64,000 nucleotides of DNA from assembly GCA_015178975.1 (NCBI GenBank), contig WHVD01000019.1:744001-808000 (forward strand). The letters are read 5' to 3'. A program made the translations under genes and the position numbers. The notes under the pieces were generated by a model, which saw only the letters and a program-made list of their open reading frames with translations, had not been told where the DNA came from and did not search any database. Origin of the DNA: Hysterangium stoloniferum (lineage: Eukaryota; Basidiomycota; Agaricomycetes; Hysterangiales; Hysterangiaceae). Numbering within the stretch: position 1 is the stretch's first letter; each line of letters opens with the position of its first letter. Shown piece after piece: positions 33,940 through 45,728 of the stretch.

Positions 33940-35605
33940 AATGACCTCACCCACGCCACCTTTAACGGCAAGACCGATTTGAAAAACCTGCACCGAAATC
34001 GCGTGCATCCCCACAAGGCTTGTCTCCTCCCCCCTCCCCCTGTAGTATCCCCCGTTAGAAAGAAAGCAACAGCGATGTCAAAATCTATTGATGAGCTCCG
34101 CTCCCTGAGGGTAGAGGAATCGTCAGAGGGAACGGCTGGGAGTTCATCCAGCAATGTAGCACCACAGCGAAGGCTGTCTTTTCCCAAGCAACTTCGTCGT
34201 CCCCCCTATAGGCCAATATCCCCTGAGGCGCTCTCAGCAATTGATCCCGATCTCGCGGAGGTGCCTATTGAGTATATCCAGAACAAACTTCTGGCTTCGG
34301 GCGATTTGTGAGTCCTTTGTTCCATTCCAGGCTGATCCCTCCCATGCTCACAGACCCGCCAGGTTGTATGCAATGACCACCCAGACGACTATCCAATGTC
34401 CCAAGGACAGTTTACCTAGAAACTTGGAGGTGGTCATGCGCGACATGTCCTCGGGAATGCCCACGCACATTGCGGCAGTTTCTTGTGAGAGCCCGCCACA
34501 TCAGAAGCAACGGGTTATTCTGTATCCCATCCACGCCCTTGTTTTTGCGATACAATGCGCCCGTCTTCCGCCTATGCCGTGTTCTCATCTCCCTGCTCGT
34601 AGAGAAGCCGAGGATAATACTGTCACCCTTCCCGTTCTCTCGTTTGTGATACCCAGTCCTAGGACATTCGCCCTCCTCGTGGAGTATCTATACACGCATA
34701 GAACGAAAAACATGCTATCAGCGTTAATTCCCGTTCCTTCCTACACCTCGTCACCGCAGGAGCTTTCCCAGAAGCTAACACAATTGTGCACCGTCCCTGC
34801 ACTTTTATCGCTCATATCCACGGCTCACGGACTATGGAGCAACGTTGCCAAGTTGGGTGTCTTCGATGAGAAGCTATGGGAAACCATCGAATTTAACTGG
34901 AAAGTGCTGCTTGCTGCGCTCGAAATAAAGACCAAAAATAATGCGACCACGTGATGATCATGGGTTCCCCTTATCGCTGCTATTGTACATCCCATTGGGC
35001 ATGTTGAAGGCAATTATGGCTCCACTATCGAAAAATCTCCTAAAGATCGAAAGTAATAGGGAATATGGCGCTCCCAGGACATGACACATGATTCACTCCA
35101 TCAAGTTCACGACATGACACACCTATAAATTATAGCACTTCGCGCCTTCGTTGTATTTTTGGATAGCTAGCTACCTTAGCTGCTCCGTGTTTGAAAATGT
35201 GTACCCAGATTGTAATTTGACTGTAAAATCTTATAACTCGCAAAGTAACCAGCTAAACTGTTTTCTTTTTTGAAAACTTGATCCGCAAGTTTAATGCGCT
35301 TTTCTCAGTGTGTTCTATGGGAAGCAGATCGGAATGACGAAATGGTATTCAACCGCAGAGATTGTGGACATGTACATGATCGCCAACCAAATCTATTTAT
35401 TTTTCGAAGGCCTAAGCGTCACATCAACGTTAGTAACAGACCCAACAATTAAAAACCACATACTTATAATGAAACCTCTTTCTTGTCGCTGCAAACTCGC
35501 CAAGCTTATGGCCGATCATTTCTTGAGTAATAGTTATCGGAATATACTCCTTCCCATTGTGCACGGCGAAACGCATTCTAAAAGAGCATTTGAAAAATAA
35601 CGACT
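33940..35605 (+). repeat. Tandem duplication unit 2 (about 1.67 kb)
   Basis: Direct repeat of 32271-33936. Its left edge lies inside coding sequence, so the promoter and first codons of the gene were not copied. Confidence 0.95.
34075..34954 (+). pseudogene. Clp1-like copy 3, lacking its own start and promoter
   Basis: Exon 1 runs to 34307 and exon 2 is 34354-34954; the conserved Clp1 blocks and splice sites are all intact and open (CPKDSLPRNLE, YPIHALVFAIQCARLPP, HGLWSNVAKLGVFDEKLW). The homologous reading extends up to 33940, but the original start codon and first 14 codons are absent and a TGA lies just upstream. The first in-frame ATG is 34075 (MSKSIDELRS), which would give about 277 residues retaining all conserved blocks. 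It may be a short expressed gene using the 3' flank of copy 2 as promoter, or a pseudogene in an early state. No disabling mutation in the conserved part. Confidence 0.7.
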
Positions 35606-35955
35606 ATGATTACTGCGTGTTCATTGTACTATAGAGTACCCGCTTACCCCACATACTTGGGTAAAATGGAACACGAGCGGGCTCGTGTTTTAATCACGCT
35701 ATTATTGCGGAGGGCTTCGCCGAAGCCTGGATGGTGTACAAAGTATGGCCCTAGAGATACATTTACATTAAATAATGACAATAATTAATCAAAACAGCGA
35801 CTATTACCCTTCCACGCTGAGCGAGAGAGGACGCTGAGAGTAGGATGCATTAGGCTTATTGTCTCGGTGAGTGTGACAGAAGTAACCGGTCACGCGTTAG
35901 CCCCGGTATTTTAACGTCAAAGTTTTCTTTTCCCTTTTAACTCACTGCGGTTTGT

Positions 35956-36050
35956 GTTGAAATTATTGATGCAGTTCTAAATATTCTCAGTGAGTAATAA
36001 ACCTTCACTGAGAAGCTACCCGGTCAGTCTCTGTGTCATATAGTTCAGCG
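35956..36050 (+). repeat. LTR-like remnant shared with 63562-63745
   Basis: TGTTGAAATTATTGATGCAG starts the block. It is followed by GCAGTTCTAAATAT, CTCAGTGAGTAATAAACC, TTCACTGAGAAGCTAC and GGTCAGTCTC, all of which recur near 63562-63745. Confidence 0.8.
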
Positions 36051-36139
36051 ACGACCAATAAACGATACTGTCGGTGCGTTGTAGCTTGGTGGCCTCAAAT
36101 GGCGTCGAAATCACCGGAACCGTCTTATCAAGCTCGTTT

Positions 36140-36652
36140 TCAAGTGCTTCGTCTGCGTGCAAGTGTTGTGACGGCTGCATTATCTTGCGGCGGCGGTACT
36201 TGCATACCCTTGGGGAATATAGGCCCCTTCAAATATACTTCCACTGATCCCCGTCCACTCGTTATGTCGTGTACAAATGCGGATGGAATACACATCCACT
36301 GGCTCCCTGAGGTCTCTGATTCTGTGGTCAGTGTTATTTCCTCGAAGTCCTCGAGAAGGTCTTTTCTTGCGTGTTGGGCCTCATTATGTGGCTGTTGCTG
36401 AACGATCGGGATGTGCTGCATAGTAGGTGTGTCGTTTTGTACAATGCGTCGGGTGCTCGTAGGGTAATTCCCTCCCTCAAACAGCACATTGTGCAAAATT
36501 TCGACAACTGATTCATCAAACTTGACATTTCGTTCCACTGTGGTACATCGTTTTCCAGGAGAATAGGTACGGTCTCCTTTTCTTTCACTGCTGAATCCTA
36601 CCTTCGTTGGCCTTGAGTTCAAGATTCCCGCGGTTTTCATTAAAGGTAGCAA
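36140..36652 (-). pseudogene. copia pol remnant (region between integrase and RT)
   Basis: The reverse-strand open frame has RKGDRTYSPGKRCTTVERNV followed by KFDESVV. This resembles the SH3-like segment downstream of copia integrases (..KGYRVY..R.V.VERNV.F.E). An acidic linker and GPIFPKGMQVPPP follow, typical before the RT. No RT or LTR pair was found attached. The call depends on this motif alone. Confidence 0.6.
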
Positions 36653-38783
36653 ATCGACGGCGGTTAGGTGACATGTGGTTCGATGTTGCTGAATTATAGA
36701 TGTCAGTTTCCGTGTGCTTAGGTGGAATCGTTTTTCACAATAACGTAGATCCGGAGAATGTTGTCATTAATGCAAAATCCGTACTTGACATGCCAGAAGT
36801 CTTCAGATTGTTGAGTTTGTTCACTACCTTGTCTCCCTTGTCCCACTGGATTTTGGTACTAAACCGGCTTATTTCTATCTTTACAAAACCTCACTAAGCG
36901 TTCATTTTTAGATATTTTCTGTGTCTAATTTTTGAAGTCTGTACTGTAAAGTCACATAGACGTAGACTCAGCCTGATCAAATGATTTCAAGCCGCAGCGT
37001 GGAACGTGGCAGACTTATCTAACAGAGCAATTGTACATATTAATCCAAGTGTCTTTCACATAAGAAGACATTTAATTTCATGAGAAAGAGTGCCTGCAGA
37101 ATCACAAAACATCATTGTCCAATATTGAAGGCTACTAGATAGTCAGATTGCCATCATCCACTAACTCTACATAGCCAATCCATACCCACACTTAGGTCTT
37201 CAGGAGCCAAAAGTACATCTCCATCATAGAGATGCTCATCCCGTCCCTGCGAACAAAACACGGTGGTGAGGCGTCTGTTAATTTGTCTTTGAATGTCATG
37301 GTGATGTTTCCCCTTCTTTGCTGAAAAGTGGGCGATAATCTTGGGCGAACGGATACTATGATAAACGAGATAACTTGCTGCTTGTTACAGCCGTCAGGGT
37401 CAACGCTGGAGACATGATTCAAAATAAGTCCGGTAGCATCAGAGTTCGCATTTAGGTGTAGACTCACAGCTCCTTGGGTGTAGTCTAATGTACTTCATTT
37501 AGGAAATGCCAACCCAGGGTTTTGATCTAAGATCACTTCCGCGTTTGATTTTTTACCCTGTGAATATATAACAACATGATATGGCGATTACTAAGAATGC
37601 TCAGACATGTCGATAAACATAAACGATTAGCACATCATAATATAAACTACACTACCTGTACATTGCTTGGTATTACGATTCGATCCTTATTTGTGCAACT
37701 ATACTTTGTGTAGATTTAGACAATTGGGAGTGAAGGAATTGTATTTAGAACGCATAAATAAGAATAGCGGAAGACAAAATCTTAGAATGCCCTTCTGATT
37801 CCTGGTGAGCTACACTAGCCAACGAGGAGTTTCATACTTTATTATAATTCCTCAACGACAATAATTACTTCAACTAAAGGAAGCTATCAAATAAGGTAGG
37901 AGCCGTTTTGATCTATCTCTATCCACTGGTACATCCACCGCATGGCTTCCAGCGATTCTCTAGCTATTGCCAGTTGGTTGGGCAAATCACGATTCCCTCT
38001 TAAGGTGACGCTGGCAAGATCTCAGAAATTTACTGATCAGAAGCATTGCCTTCTATTAAACCCTGGAAATCGCCCGGGTACCCCTTACACACCGTTGTCA
38101 TAAAAGTAAACCGTAGACTGTTGCTTGCGAGAATCGATACACCACGCGAGAGCATGAAACGTTGATGATTCACTTTTGTTTGGTAAGATTTCTGGGAATG
38201 ATGAGTACCTTATTTATTTATATCCGAGCTAACGGGAAGTGGCTAAAATAGGCTAAGGCAAACCTTGTGATATGGGGTTCGTACATCGGCAATCGTTGGG
38301 CGTTTGTTTACGACAAGCATTTATTGCACCCAGTACAGTCATGTCGAAGGCCTACCTCCCCGTCGGTGCCTCTGGAATAAAGCAAATTTCTGATGAGGCT
38401 TTGTTAACACGCTGAGGATGATTAAGATGGGAGTTAATTGGCCGTGATGTAGCCTGTGTTTATATACCCCTGTCCTCCCTGTACCAGCATACGTTATAAT
38501 AACCGATCGATTGCTATATAAGTATGGTGAGTATTTTCTTCGAACTTGTGCCTTGCCGGCACAATCCAGGAACTATTTTACAGTGTCTTGAAGGGACTAG
38601 CTTCTCTAAGTTGGAGTTGTTACTTGGAGTACTTGTTCTGATAAACGAATCTTCGCAAAAGGAAGCGAGATCAGAAAATAACAAGAATTGTATTCCAACG
38701 TGAATGAACCTTAACACTATCTCAACATGCGACAGTAAAGATTCTTACCGGCAGGATAGCAACTTTGCTTGCACACCCCCACC

Positions 38784-40904
38784 ATGCTCTCATTCAATAC
38801 CGTAGGCATCTGCACTAGCATTGGTGCACTTATTGTGACGCTAAAGTTTATATTTCGGACGCGGGTTCCCAAAGGTTTGCTAGTGTGTCTGATCGATGAC
38901 CTGTATTCAGTGCGTTCCCCTTCTGTCAGGATTGAAGCTCCCCCCGGGTCCTCGTGGCGATTTTTTAATTGGTAATCTAAGGGATATACCATCTCATAAC
39001 GAATGGGAAACATATTCTAAATGGCACAAGGAACATGGTAGATATCCTCCCTGATGTACACTTCAAACATTTCTGAATTTCTCTTAGGTGACCTTGTATA
39101 TCTCAATGTCTTGGGCACCTCTCTGCTATATGTTAATTCTGCCGAAATGGCATATGAACTCTTCGATAAAAGATCGGCAATCTATTCTGATCGTCCCAAC
39201 ATTCCTATGCTTGATTTGTATGACCTTTCCTGTCAGAATTTGTTTCGTCAAAAAGGTCTTATGATCTCCATTTTTCCAGAGTAGGATGGGGTTGGGCATT
39301 CACCCTGATGCCTTACGGTGATCGATGGCGACAGCATCGATATGCTTTTCATCAGAAGTTGAACAACACAGTACTGACGCAGTACACCCCAGTCCAAACC
39401 AAGCATTCCCGGTGAGTCACCTCTTCGTATACTAGACATCAGAATTTCGAACCGAAAAAATTGGCAGAAACTTGTTACAGCGGCTCCATAAATCACCCGA
39501 TAATTGGGGAACACATATCCGCCATTCGATAGGTGCGATTATAATGGAGGTAAGTAGTACAGTAATAGACAAACAAATTGCACATAAACTAATTCATTCG
39601 ATGAACTGACGGACAGATTGTATATGGGATAGATATACTCCCAAGAAATGACCCATACATTGAAACAGCAGAATTTGTAATTGGATTGGTGGCAATCATT
39701 GGCGCTCCGGGAGAATATTTGGTTAACATGATGCCATTATGTGATCATCATTCCTCTTTTTTACATCTTTATCTCACCAATGTTATAGTAAAGCACCTTC
39801 CTGATTGGTTTCCTGGTGCCGATTTTCAGAAAAAGGCTAAAATATGGAGGAAAAAAGTGATAGATATGCCTACTGCACCCTTTCAATTTGTTAAGAAAGA
39901 GCTTGTGAGTTTCTGTGTGCTCCGTCAATGATTGAAGATGAGATAAATGCTCAGGCGGCTGGAACTGCTAAACCGTCACTAACCACCACCTTACTGGAGG
40001 AGGCGTATACGAACTCCGAGGGCCAAAGGATATCGGATGATGACGAAGAACTCATTAGCAACTTAGCGGGAATTGTTTATGGGGCAGGTGCTGATACAGT
40101 ACGCTAACTATCTCGGTTTCCGGCTTCGGCCATACTCAATAATTTTACTGTTTCAGATGGCTTCCACCTTGGAAATGTTTCTCATGACAATGATTCTCTA
40201 TCCGGAAGCTCAATTAACTGCCCAGAAGGAGCTTGATGCAGTCATAGGGCCTACCCGCTTGCCGTCGTTTGAAGATCGTAGCAGTCTGCCATATGTTGAT
40301 GCGTTATGTAAGGAGGTTTTGCGTTGGCATCCTCTCTTAACTACAGCGTTACCACATCGCCTTATGCAGGATGATGTTGTTGGTCAATACTTTATACCTG
40401 CTGGTACCACGGTCCTAGGAAATGCATGGTCCGCTATTTGCCACCACTGAGTCTCATCGATCTTATATGAACTGCTCCAGGGGCATACTTCACTCAGAGG
40501 CCATGTATGGCCCGGATACAATGGAGTTCAAGCCCGAACGTTTTTTAAATGCCCCCAACATGAAGGGCCCGGCAGCTGCCTTTGGTTTTGGAAGAAGGTA
40601 AACAAGAGTTGAAGTAATTGTCGCAGCTAATGGAAAATAATAGGGCATGTCCTGGTCGTGCTATGGCCGAAAATGGTTTATTTATTGCCATAGTATCAAT
40701 TTTGCATGTTTTTAACATCGTTCTCCCTCCTGGTGCATCCCCTCCCGATAATAATGCATTTGTTCCAGGAATATCTTCGTGAGTATTGTCACTAGGATGT
40801 CGTAAGACTAAACTGAAAATCGTGATAGACGTCCTGCGCCTTTCAAATGTAGTTTTGTCCCTCGTTTGGTAGATGCAGAGGCCTTGATAAAGGAAAACCA
40901 GTAG
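38784..40904 (+). CDS. Cytochrome P450 monooxygenase (basidiomycete CYP, O-methylsterigmatocystin-oxidoreductase-like)
   Basis: This is a haem-thiolate monooxygenase of the ER; its substrate cannot be told. I can join twelve exons in frame: 38784-38874, 38930-39037, 39088-39217, 39280-39411, 39468-39549, 39617-39740, 39789-39904, 39955-40098, 40157-40428, 40481-40597, 40644-40778 and 40829-40904. Features are an N-terminal hydrophobic anchor (MLSFNTVGICTSIGALIVTL), the LPPGP hinge, helix C GDRWRQHR, helix I AGADTMAST, the ExxR motif KEVLRWHP, FKPERFL and the haem loop FGFGRRACPGR. No stop or frameshift was found. The intron after 40428 uses a weak donor (GTCCGC). It is intact despite nearby repeat debris; no cluster partners are evident. 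Confidence 0.88.
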
Positions 40905-42091
40905 CCAATCGTTCCTGTGCCATTGTGTCGTTTTATGGGGTATTGTTGATAGGGTTATATTACGCCTTCAAGCCCATACTGATAGAAACGTTCGTCTCAT
41001 CAATTAAATCAAACCCTTATATATATGACGTCACTACTGGTCAATAATATTACGGAGTTGTCATAAATTAAGGAAATGCGAGCTAGCGCTGATTGTTGGA
41101 AATGATGATAAAACACCCATCTCTCTAGGGGCGGTTCAACCTTCTCCTTCTGACAAATACTTGAAAATGCATATTGTGGACCATGCTCAGTGAGGCTGAT
41201 GCATAATTTAACCCATGTATACCTAAACTGCCACCAAACCTATCATGTCAGAAGGTGATTCACTGACTGACACATTGATTGATACTGTACATGTACTTCA
41301 TTACAAGCTTATTAAACCCTTGTAGTTTGTGCATTTGCAATAAGCCAACTCATACTATTTTTAATACTGATTCCTGTTTAATTTTGTCTTGCTGAGGCCC
41401 TAGATGGTATGGTATCAGAAAATTCCACTCAAGATTGCCTGTTGTCCAATTTGTTTTAAAGCCTGTGGAAGAATGCTGAACTATGTTCTCAGAAACCCCT
41501 TATACTCTATCTGATAAGTATATGAGATTGAGCTATATTTCTTTTATGTTATTTTGCAATAGTAGGTAATCATCTAGGCATTTGTATATAGTCAATTGTA
41601 TGTATGGACTACAACATTACTGAGATAATTATCAAGTCTGTATTTTTCAGTAGGTTGCAATGATTATTTTCGTTGTCTAATCTTGGAATGGTGATCATTT
41701 TTCGACAAGAAACACCAACTCAGACTGGTACGCCTGCCATAATACGGAACTTGGCCTCAAATACCTAAGAAACTGTTTGTAAATATGGTTTCATGCGCCG
41801 CCCGCGATAGCTATCACCCCAACACAATTACTTATCGCACAGATTCATAACGTCATTTATTGAGCTTGCTATGACGAGACTCCGACAAGGACAGAATCTA
41901 AGAATCTAAAAAAAAAATCAGATAGACAAAAACCTTTTTTCTTGGCTCTCTTTGTCTGGCCTACTGTCTTTTTCGGCCCACCACTGCCCTCTCCACGCAC
42001 AATGCTGGACTAACCTCCTGTAACACCTTTCAGATAGATAATAACATTTAGAGGTAGAAAGTAACATTATGCTCGCCCAATGGAGACACAA
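40905..42091. other. Convergent intergenic region (P450 / GWT1)
   Basis: It is about 1.2 kb, AT-rich, with no supported gene and no identified repeat. An A-run lies at about 41908. Confidence 0.5.
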
Positions 42092-44270
42092 TCACAATTT
42101 CCATATTTTTTTTTCTTTCGTCATCCATGCCACAGCACAAATACCAAACGCGTATAGTGACAGAATTACCATGGCCTTTAAGTCTGAGGCATACATAGTC
42201 CGTACAGCGAGATTAATCAGCCCAGTTGCAACATTAGCCTATGGCAGACGGTGTTCAGACAGTCACATATCCCGGGAAGTAAACATACCAGAAGAAACAA
42301 CAATAACCCATTTAAATTTATAGCTTCGAGGAGGGTAGGTGGTTTTCGAGGCTCGGATGAAAGACCCGATCGCTGTCCCTCCTGCAGAGCCTGTGTGAGC
42401 GATAGGGCACGAGGAAATGGGCGTAGCAGTAGCTTTCGTGCTGGCGGTTGTGGAAAGAAGAGAACGTCGAGTGCAAGATACCCTGTGATGAAGGATGTGT
42501 TGAATGCCGCGACCCATAGAACATAACGAGCATTGGCCTGAGTAAAGGATACATAGTTAATCTCCTATAAGTAGAATGATAATAAAAATGGTCAAACAAG
42601 TCGACGAGATACGCCCCCGCCCAAACCAGTCAAACTACTAATTCCCAACAGCGACCACCAAACAACAGCATACGAGCAAAGCTCTATTGCAGTTTTGGCA
42701 TCCTGCCTTGGCCGCGAGGTTTGAACGCCCTCTGAATCTATAGTCTCTGTGTTGCTGTCGTGACGAAGACTTTTCTGGACTCGTCTAAAATCAGATGGAG
42801 ATGGAGGTAGTAGAAGGGTCCCCGTTAGCACGCCGAGAATATGAATGGCAAGGTAACCTAGGGGGTGATTGTAAGAAGGTTCTCATGCGACTTAACTAGA
42901 CGGTAATACCTGGAAGAGATACAATACCTTCCTTGTTCTGAGCGATAATATTTGTACGAGGGGCGTTCAGTGTCCATGATTGGAGGGCGGTGTTTGACAA
43001 AATGAATTGATGGACTATATCATAAAAATAAATGATAAGATTTCATAAACTCCCATTAAAGCGACAGGACAATCCGCCAAATCCAAAATATGTGGAGTGT
43101 ATTGGGAGAAACTGCTTGCAGACGGCGACTAGGATGAGAAGTGGACTAAGGAGCCCATTGCAATTGGCTTGTCATTTGCCGATATCAACTGCTACGGGAG
43201 CTCAGCTCCCAACAGGCTCCTACACAGATTTCGGATTCGGGGAATTTCTCTGCGAATGACTTACTGAGAGTTAGTCCCAAGCCAATACTAATGATGGGAG
43301 ATTGAAGCAACACAGGATGTAAAATAATTTCTAAGGGCGGTAATGCGGCCAGCGAAATGAAGAAATTCCAGTGCACACCGTATTCAGATACATGTTCCTA
43401 AAGAAGTTTATCCTTAGAATAAAGGATAGATAAATAAACACGAACGGGATAATCCGACCCTTTGACTAGCATCACACGGATGAAGCCCAGAAAAACCAAC
43501 GGAAGTATTTTCCAAACCGCCACCGTTAATTTTGGTACCAAGGGCGCAGAAAGATGTGTTGGGTTTTTGAGTAGGGGTATTGCTGAGACTATTCCCTGAG
43601 AGAATACAAATGATCCAACCCCGAGATCCATCTATATTTTCTAATTTAGTCGTAACAATTCTTCGAGCTCTGAAACTCACTAATGAAACTCCGAATGTTT
43701 CGCATTTGACCAAGTCTCGAGGGAATACAGGAAAATCGACAGCAATTATAGCAAGGATTGTCATAAGCAGCATATGGGATCGATATGTTGTTAAAGCTGG
43801 TAAAGGTGCTACGTGGATAGCATAGTGTTTGAGAATATTACGTCCGTTAGGTCCAGCAGTCTGTGTATTAGGTGATGAAGGTCTTGAGTTTACGCGTGAT
43901 GAAGGCAGTGATTGATATGATTGAGGCCGGGGGATAAGAAGCAGCAAAAATGTAGAAAGGAGTAGAAGTGCATCCAGAACAAGTGGTTTGTGGGCAAACA
44001 CAGTCATAGAGAATAGTAGGGGGAGCACCAAAAGAGAATATTCCGTGATAATATTGATGTCTTTGTTCTTCGGAAGTCTAGATCTTAGTGCGGAATGTAG
44101 TGCTATTGAAGACTGTCATTATGTTATCACGAATAAAATGAGTACACATCAATATAAGTTAACCAAACTCTTACCAGTGCGACAGAAGATATTTGGTTAA
44201 TATGCATTATTGTAGACCCATTATGATCTGATACAAAGGCTTCTTTGGATGTCTTATAGTCGTTTGCCAT
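42092..44270 (-). CDS. GWT1: GPI-anchor inositol acyltransferase (GWT1/PIG-W)
   Basis: It is an ER multi-spanning enzyme that acylates the inositol of GlcN-PI early in GPI-anchor synthesis. It starts at ATG 44270 ([20 protein letters not shown]). Exon 2 contains hydrophobic segments ([28 protein letters not shown]). The family signature [15 protein letters not shown] joins [13 protein letters not shown] across an intron near 43640. [16 protein letters not shown] follows near 43375, then [13 protein letters not shown] and [14 protein letters not shown]. Toward the C-terminus are [22 protein letters not shown] and [18 protein letters not shown], ending KKIWKL at 42092. At least seven introns. 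It is the target of the gepinacin/manogepix class of antifungals in other fungi. Confidence 0.92.
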
Positions 44271-45728
44271 GATGGCTCGGTTGAAGACTATGATTGATTT
44301 GGTCACGGTGTAAAAGAAACGACGGTTACGCAGTGGTCACGTCCGTTTTGCCTCCGTGTTTTTTTAGCTTACTTAAGAGACAACTGAAAGGAAAATAAAT
44401 TAGAGATTACGAATGATTTATACTGGGGAGCTGACATAAAGGATATAGTTCTTGAAACCAAATCGAGGCAATGAGTATTAGAAACCGATCGCATGAGTTG
44501 TAATTTGGACGCTTGAATATTTACCATGATTATCGAAGGTCTGAGCGCCGGTCACCTGATAACTCCATATTTATAAGCGAGTGTACATATGTGTACCCCG
44601 GACTGATATGCCCTTGTAACGTTTGGCCTCTTCCACGGGTAATACAGCGAAAATGGGGAGGTAAAGGAAGAATGTCATACAACTGAGATTACAAAAAAAT
44701 TTACTACTTTTACTACATCTCTCGAAGCCGTGGGAAATGTCGCTTCAACAGCTCGCCGGGCGTCACTGCCCTTCGCTTATCACTCGCCACCGTCACAGCC
44801 TGCTCCCCGCAACACGCCAACTTGCTGCGCGTCAAGAACAATGGGCTCGGTTCTTGGCCCCTGTACTTGGCGCGCTTTGAAATTTATTACAGCGCTTTGC
44901 ATTACATAAGGCGCGTGCTAGATTTGCGCGGAAATATTGGCTTTCTCAATAATTGACCAATTGTCTTGTAACTTTATATACGTATTTTACTACTATATAT
45001 CTAGTATACTATGATGTTATAACTCCAAATTTTGACCTACAGCATGTTTTCCAAAATTGCAGTCCATAATAAACTATTCATATATATTTCTTCGTGCATC
45101 GAGCTTACCAGTAAAGCAAGACAACCCGCTGGCCTGCACCCACAATACGACCCAACGTGGAACCGGCTCACGGTTCGCTAAACGTCTGTGTTCCAGGGAG
45201 CCATGCTTTTGCGCGTCCCAAAACCGGGACACTGATCTTGCATTTCAGTGTGTTGATACATATGTCAACTGAAATTTGGGAGAGGTTAGGGTGTGCAAAG
45301 GCGCCATCCGAGAATACCGGATCGTTGGGAGTACAGGAGGAAGGTGAGGGGGTGTTCGTAAGGGCGCCTAGGTTACGATATTTGCGGTTGAACGTACCAG
45401 TTTAGCGATGTACTCCAAAGAACCCAACTATGGAATGCAAGGAAATAGTGGCTTCAATAAGAGCTAATTTATCCCAAGGCTCAGACTCAATAGCACCCTT
45501 GCATTTCCAAGGATTAGAACGGAGAAGCTTGTCTTCCTCGCTGCTTGAGATGATATCTCCGACCGGGACCGCTTATTGCCTGCCGCATACATATTCTTTT
45601 TACCCCGCCTTCGCGCTCCAATATATCTTTCTTACAATACATGTAGCACACGTAGCATTCCGACGACACGATACAATAATAAAACAAATAAAGCAATAAC
45701 AACCAAACTAGATGAGATAGAGCCATTA
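44271..45728. other. Intergenic region between GWT1 start and IRE1 end
   Basis: It is about 1.45 kb. It contains the GWT1 promoter side and unassigned sequence. A 48-codon forward frame begins MSLQQLAGRHCPS near 44732 and ends near 44878, GC-rich compared with its surroundings; no homology recognised. Inverted pieces (TGCATTTCAGTGTGTTGATA with TATGTCAACTGAAAT near 45239-45275) could form a hairpin. Confidence 0.45.

Larger units (their letters stand above)
35606..38783. other. 3.2-kb region with LTR and copia remnants, no host gene
   Basis: It contains an LTR-like piece at about 35956-36050 and a copia pol remnant at about 36140-36660 (separate entries). The remaining ~2.1 kb up to the P450 shows only short frames without recognisable domains (for example a reverse-strand 91-codon frame at 37192-37467 of unknown nature). 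Confidence 0.5.

Noticed and set aside
36033..36401. Forward frame MSYSSATTNKRYC as a gene
   Set aside because: Opposite strand of the copia remnant; no motif.
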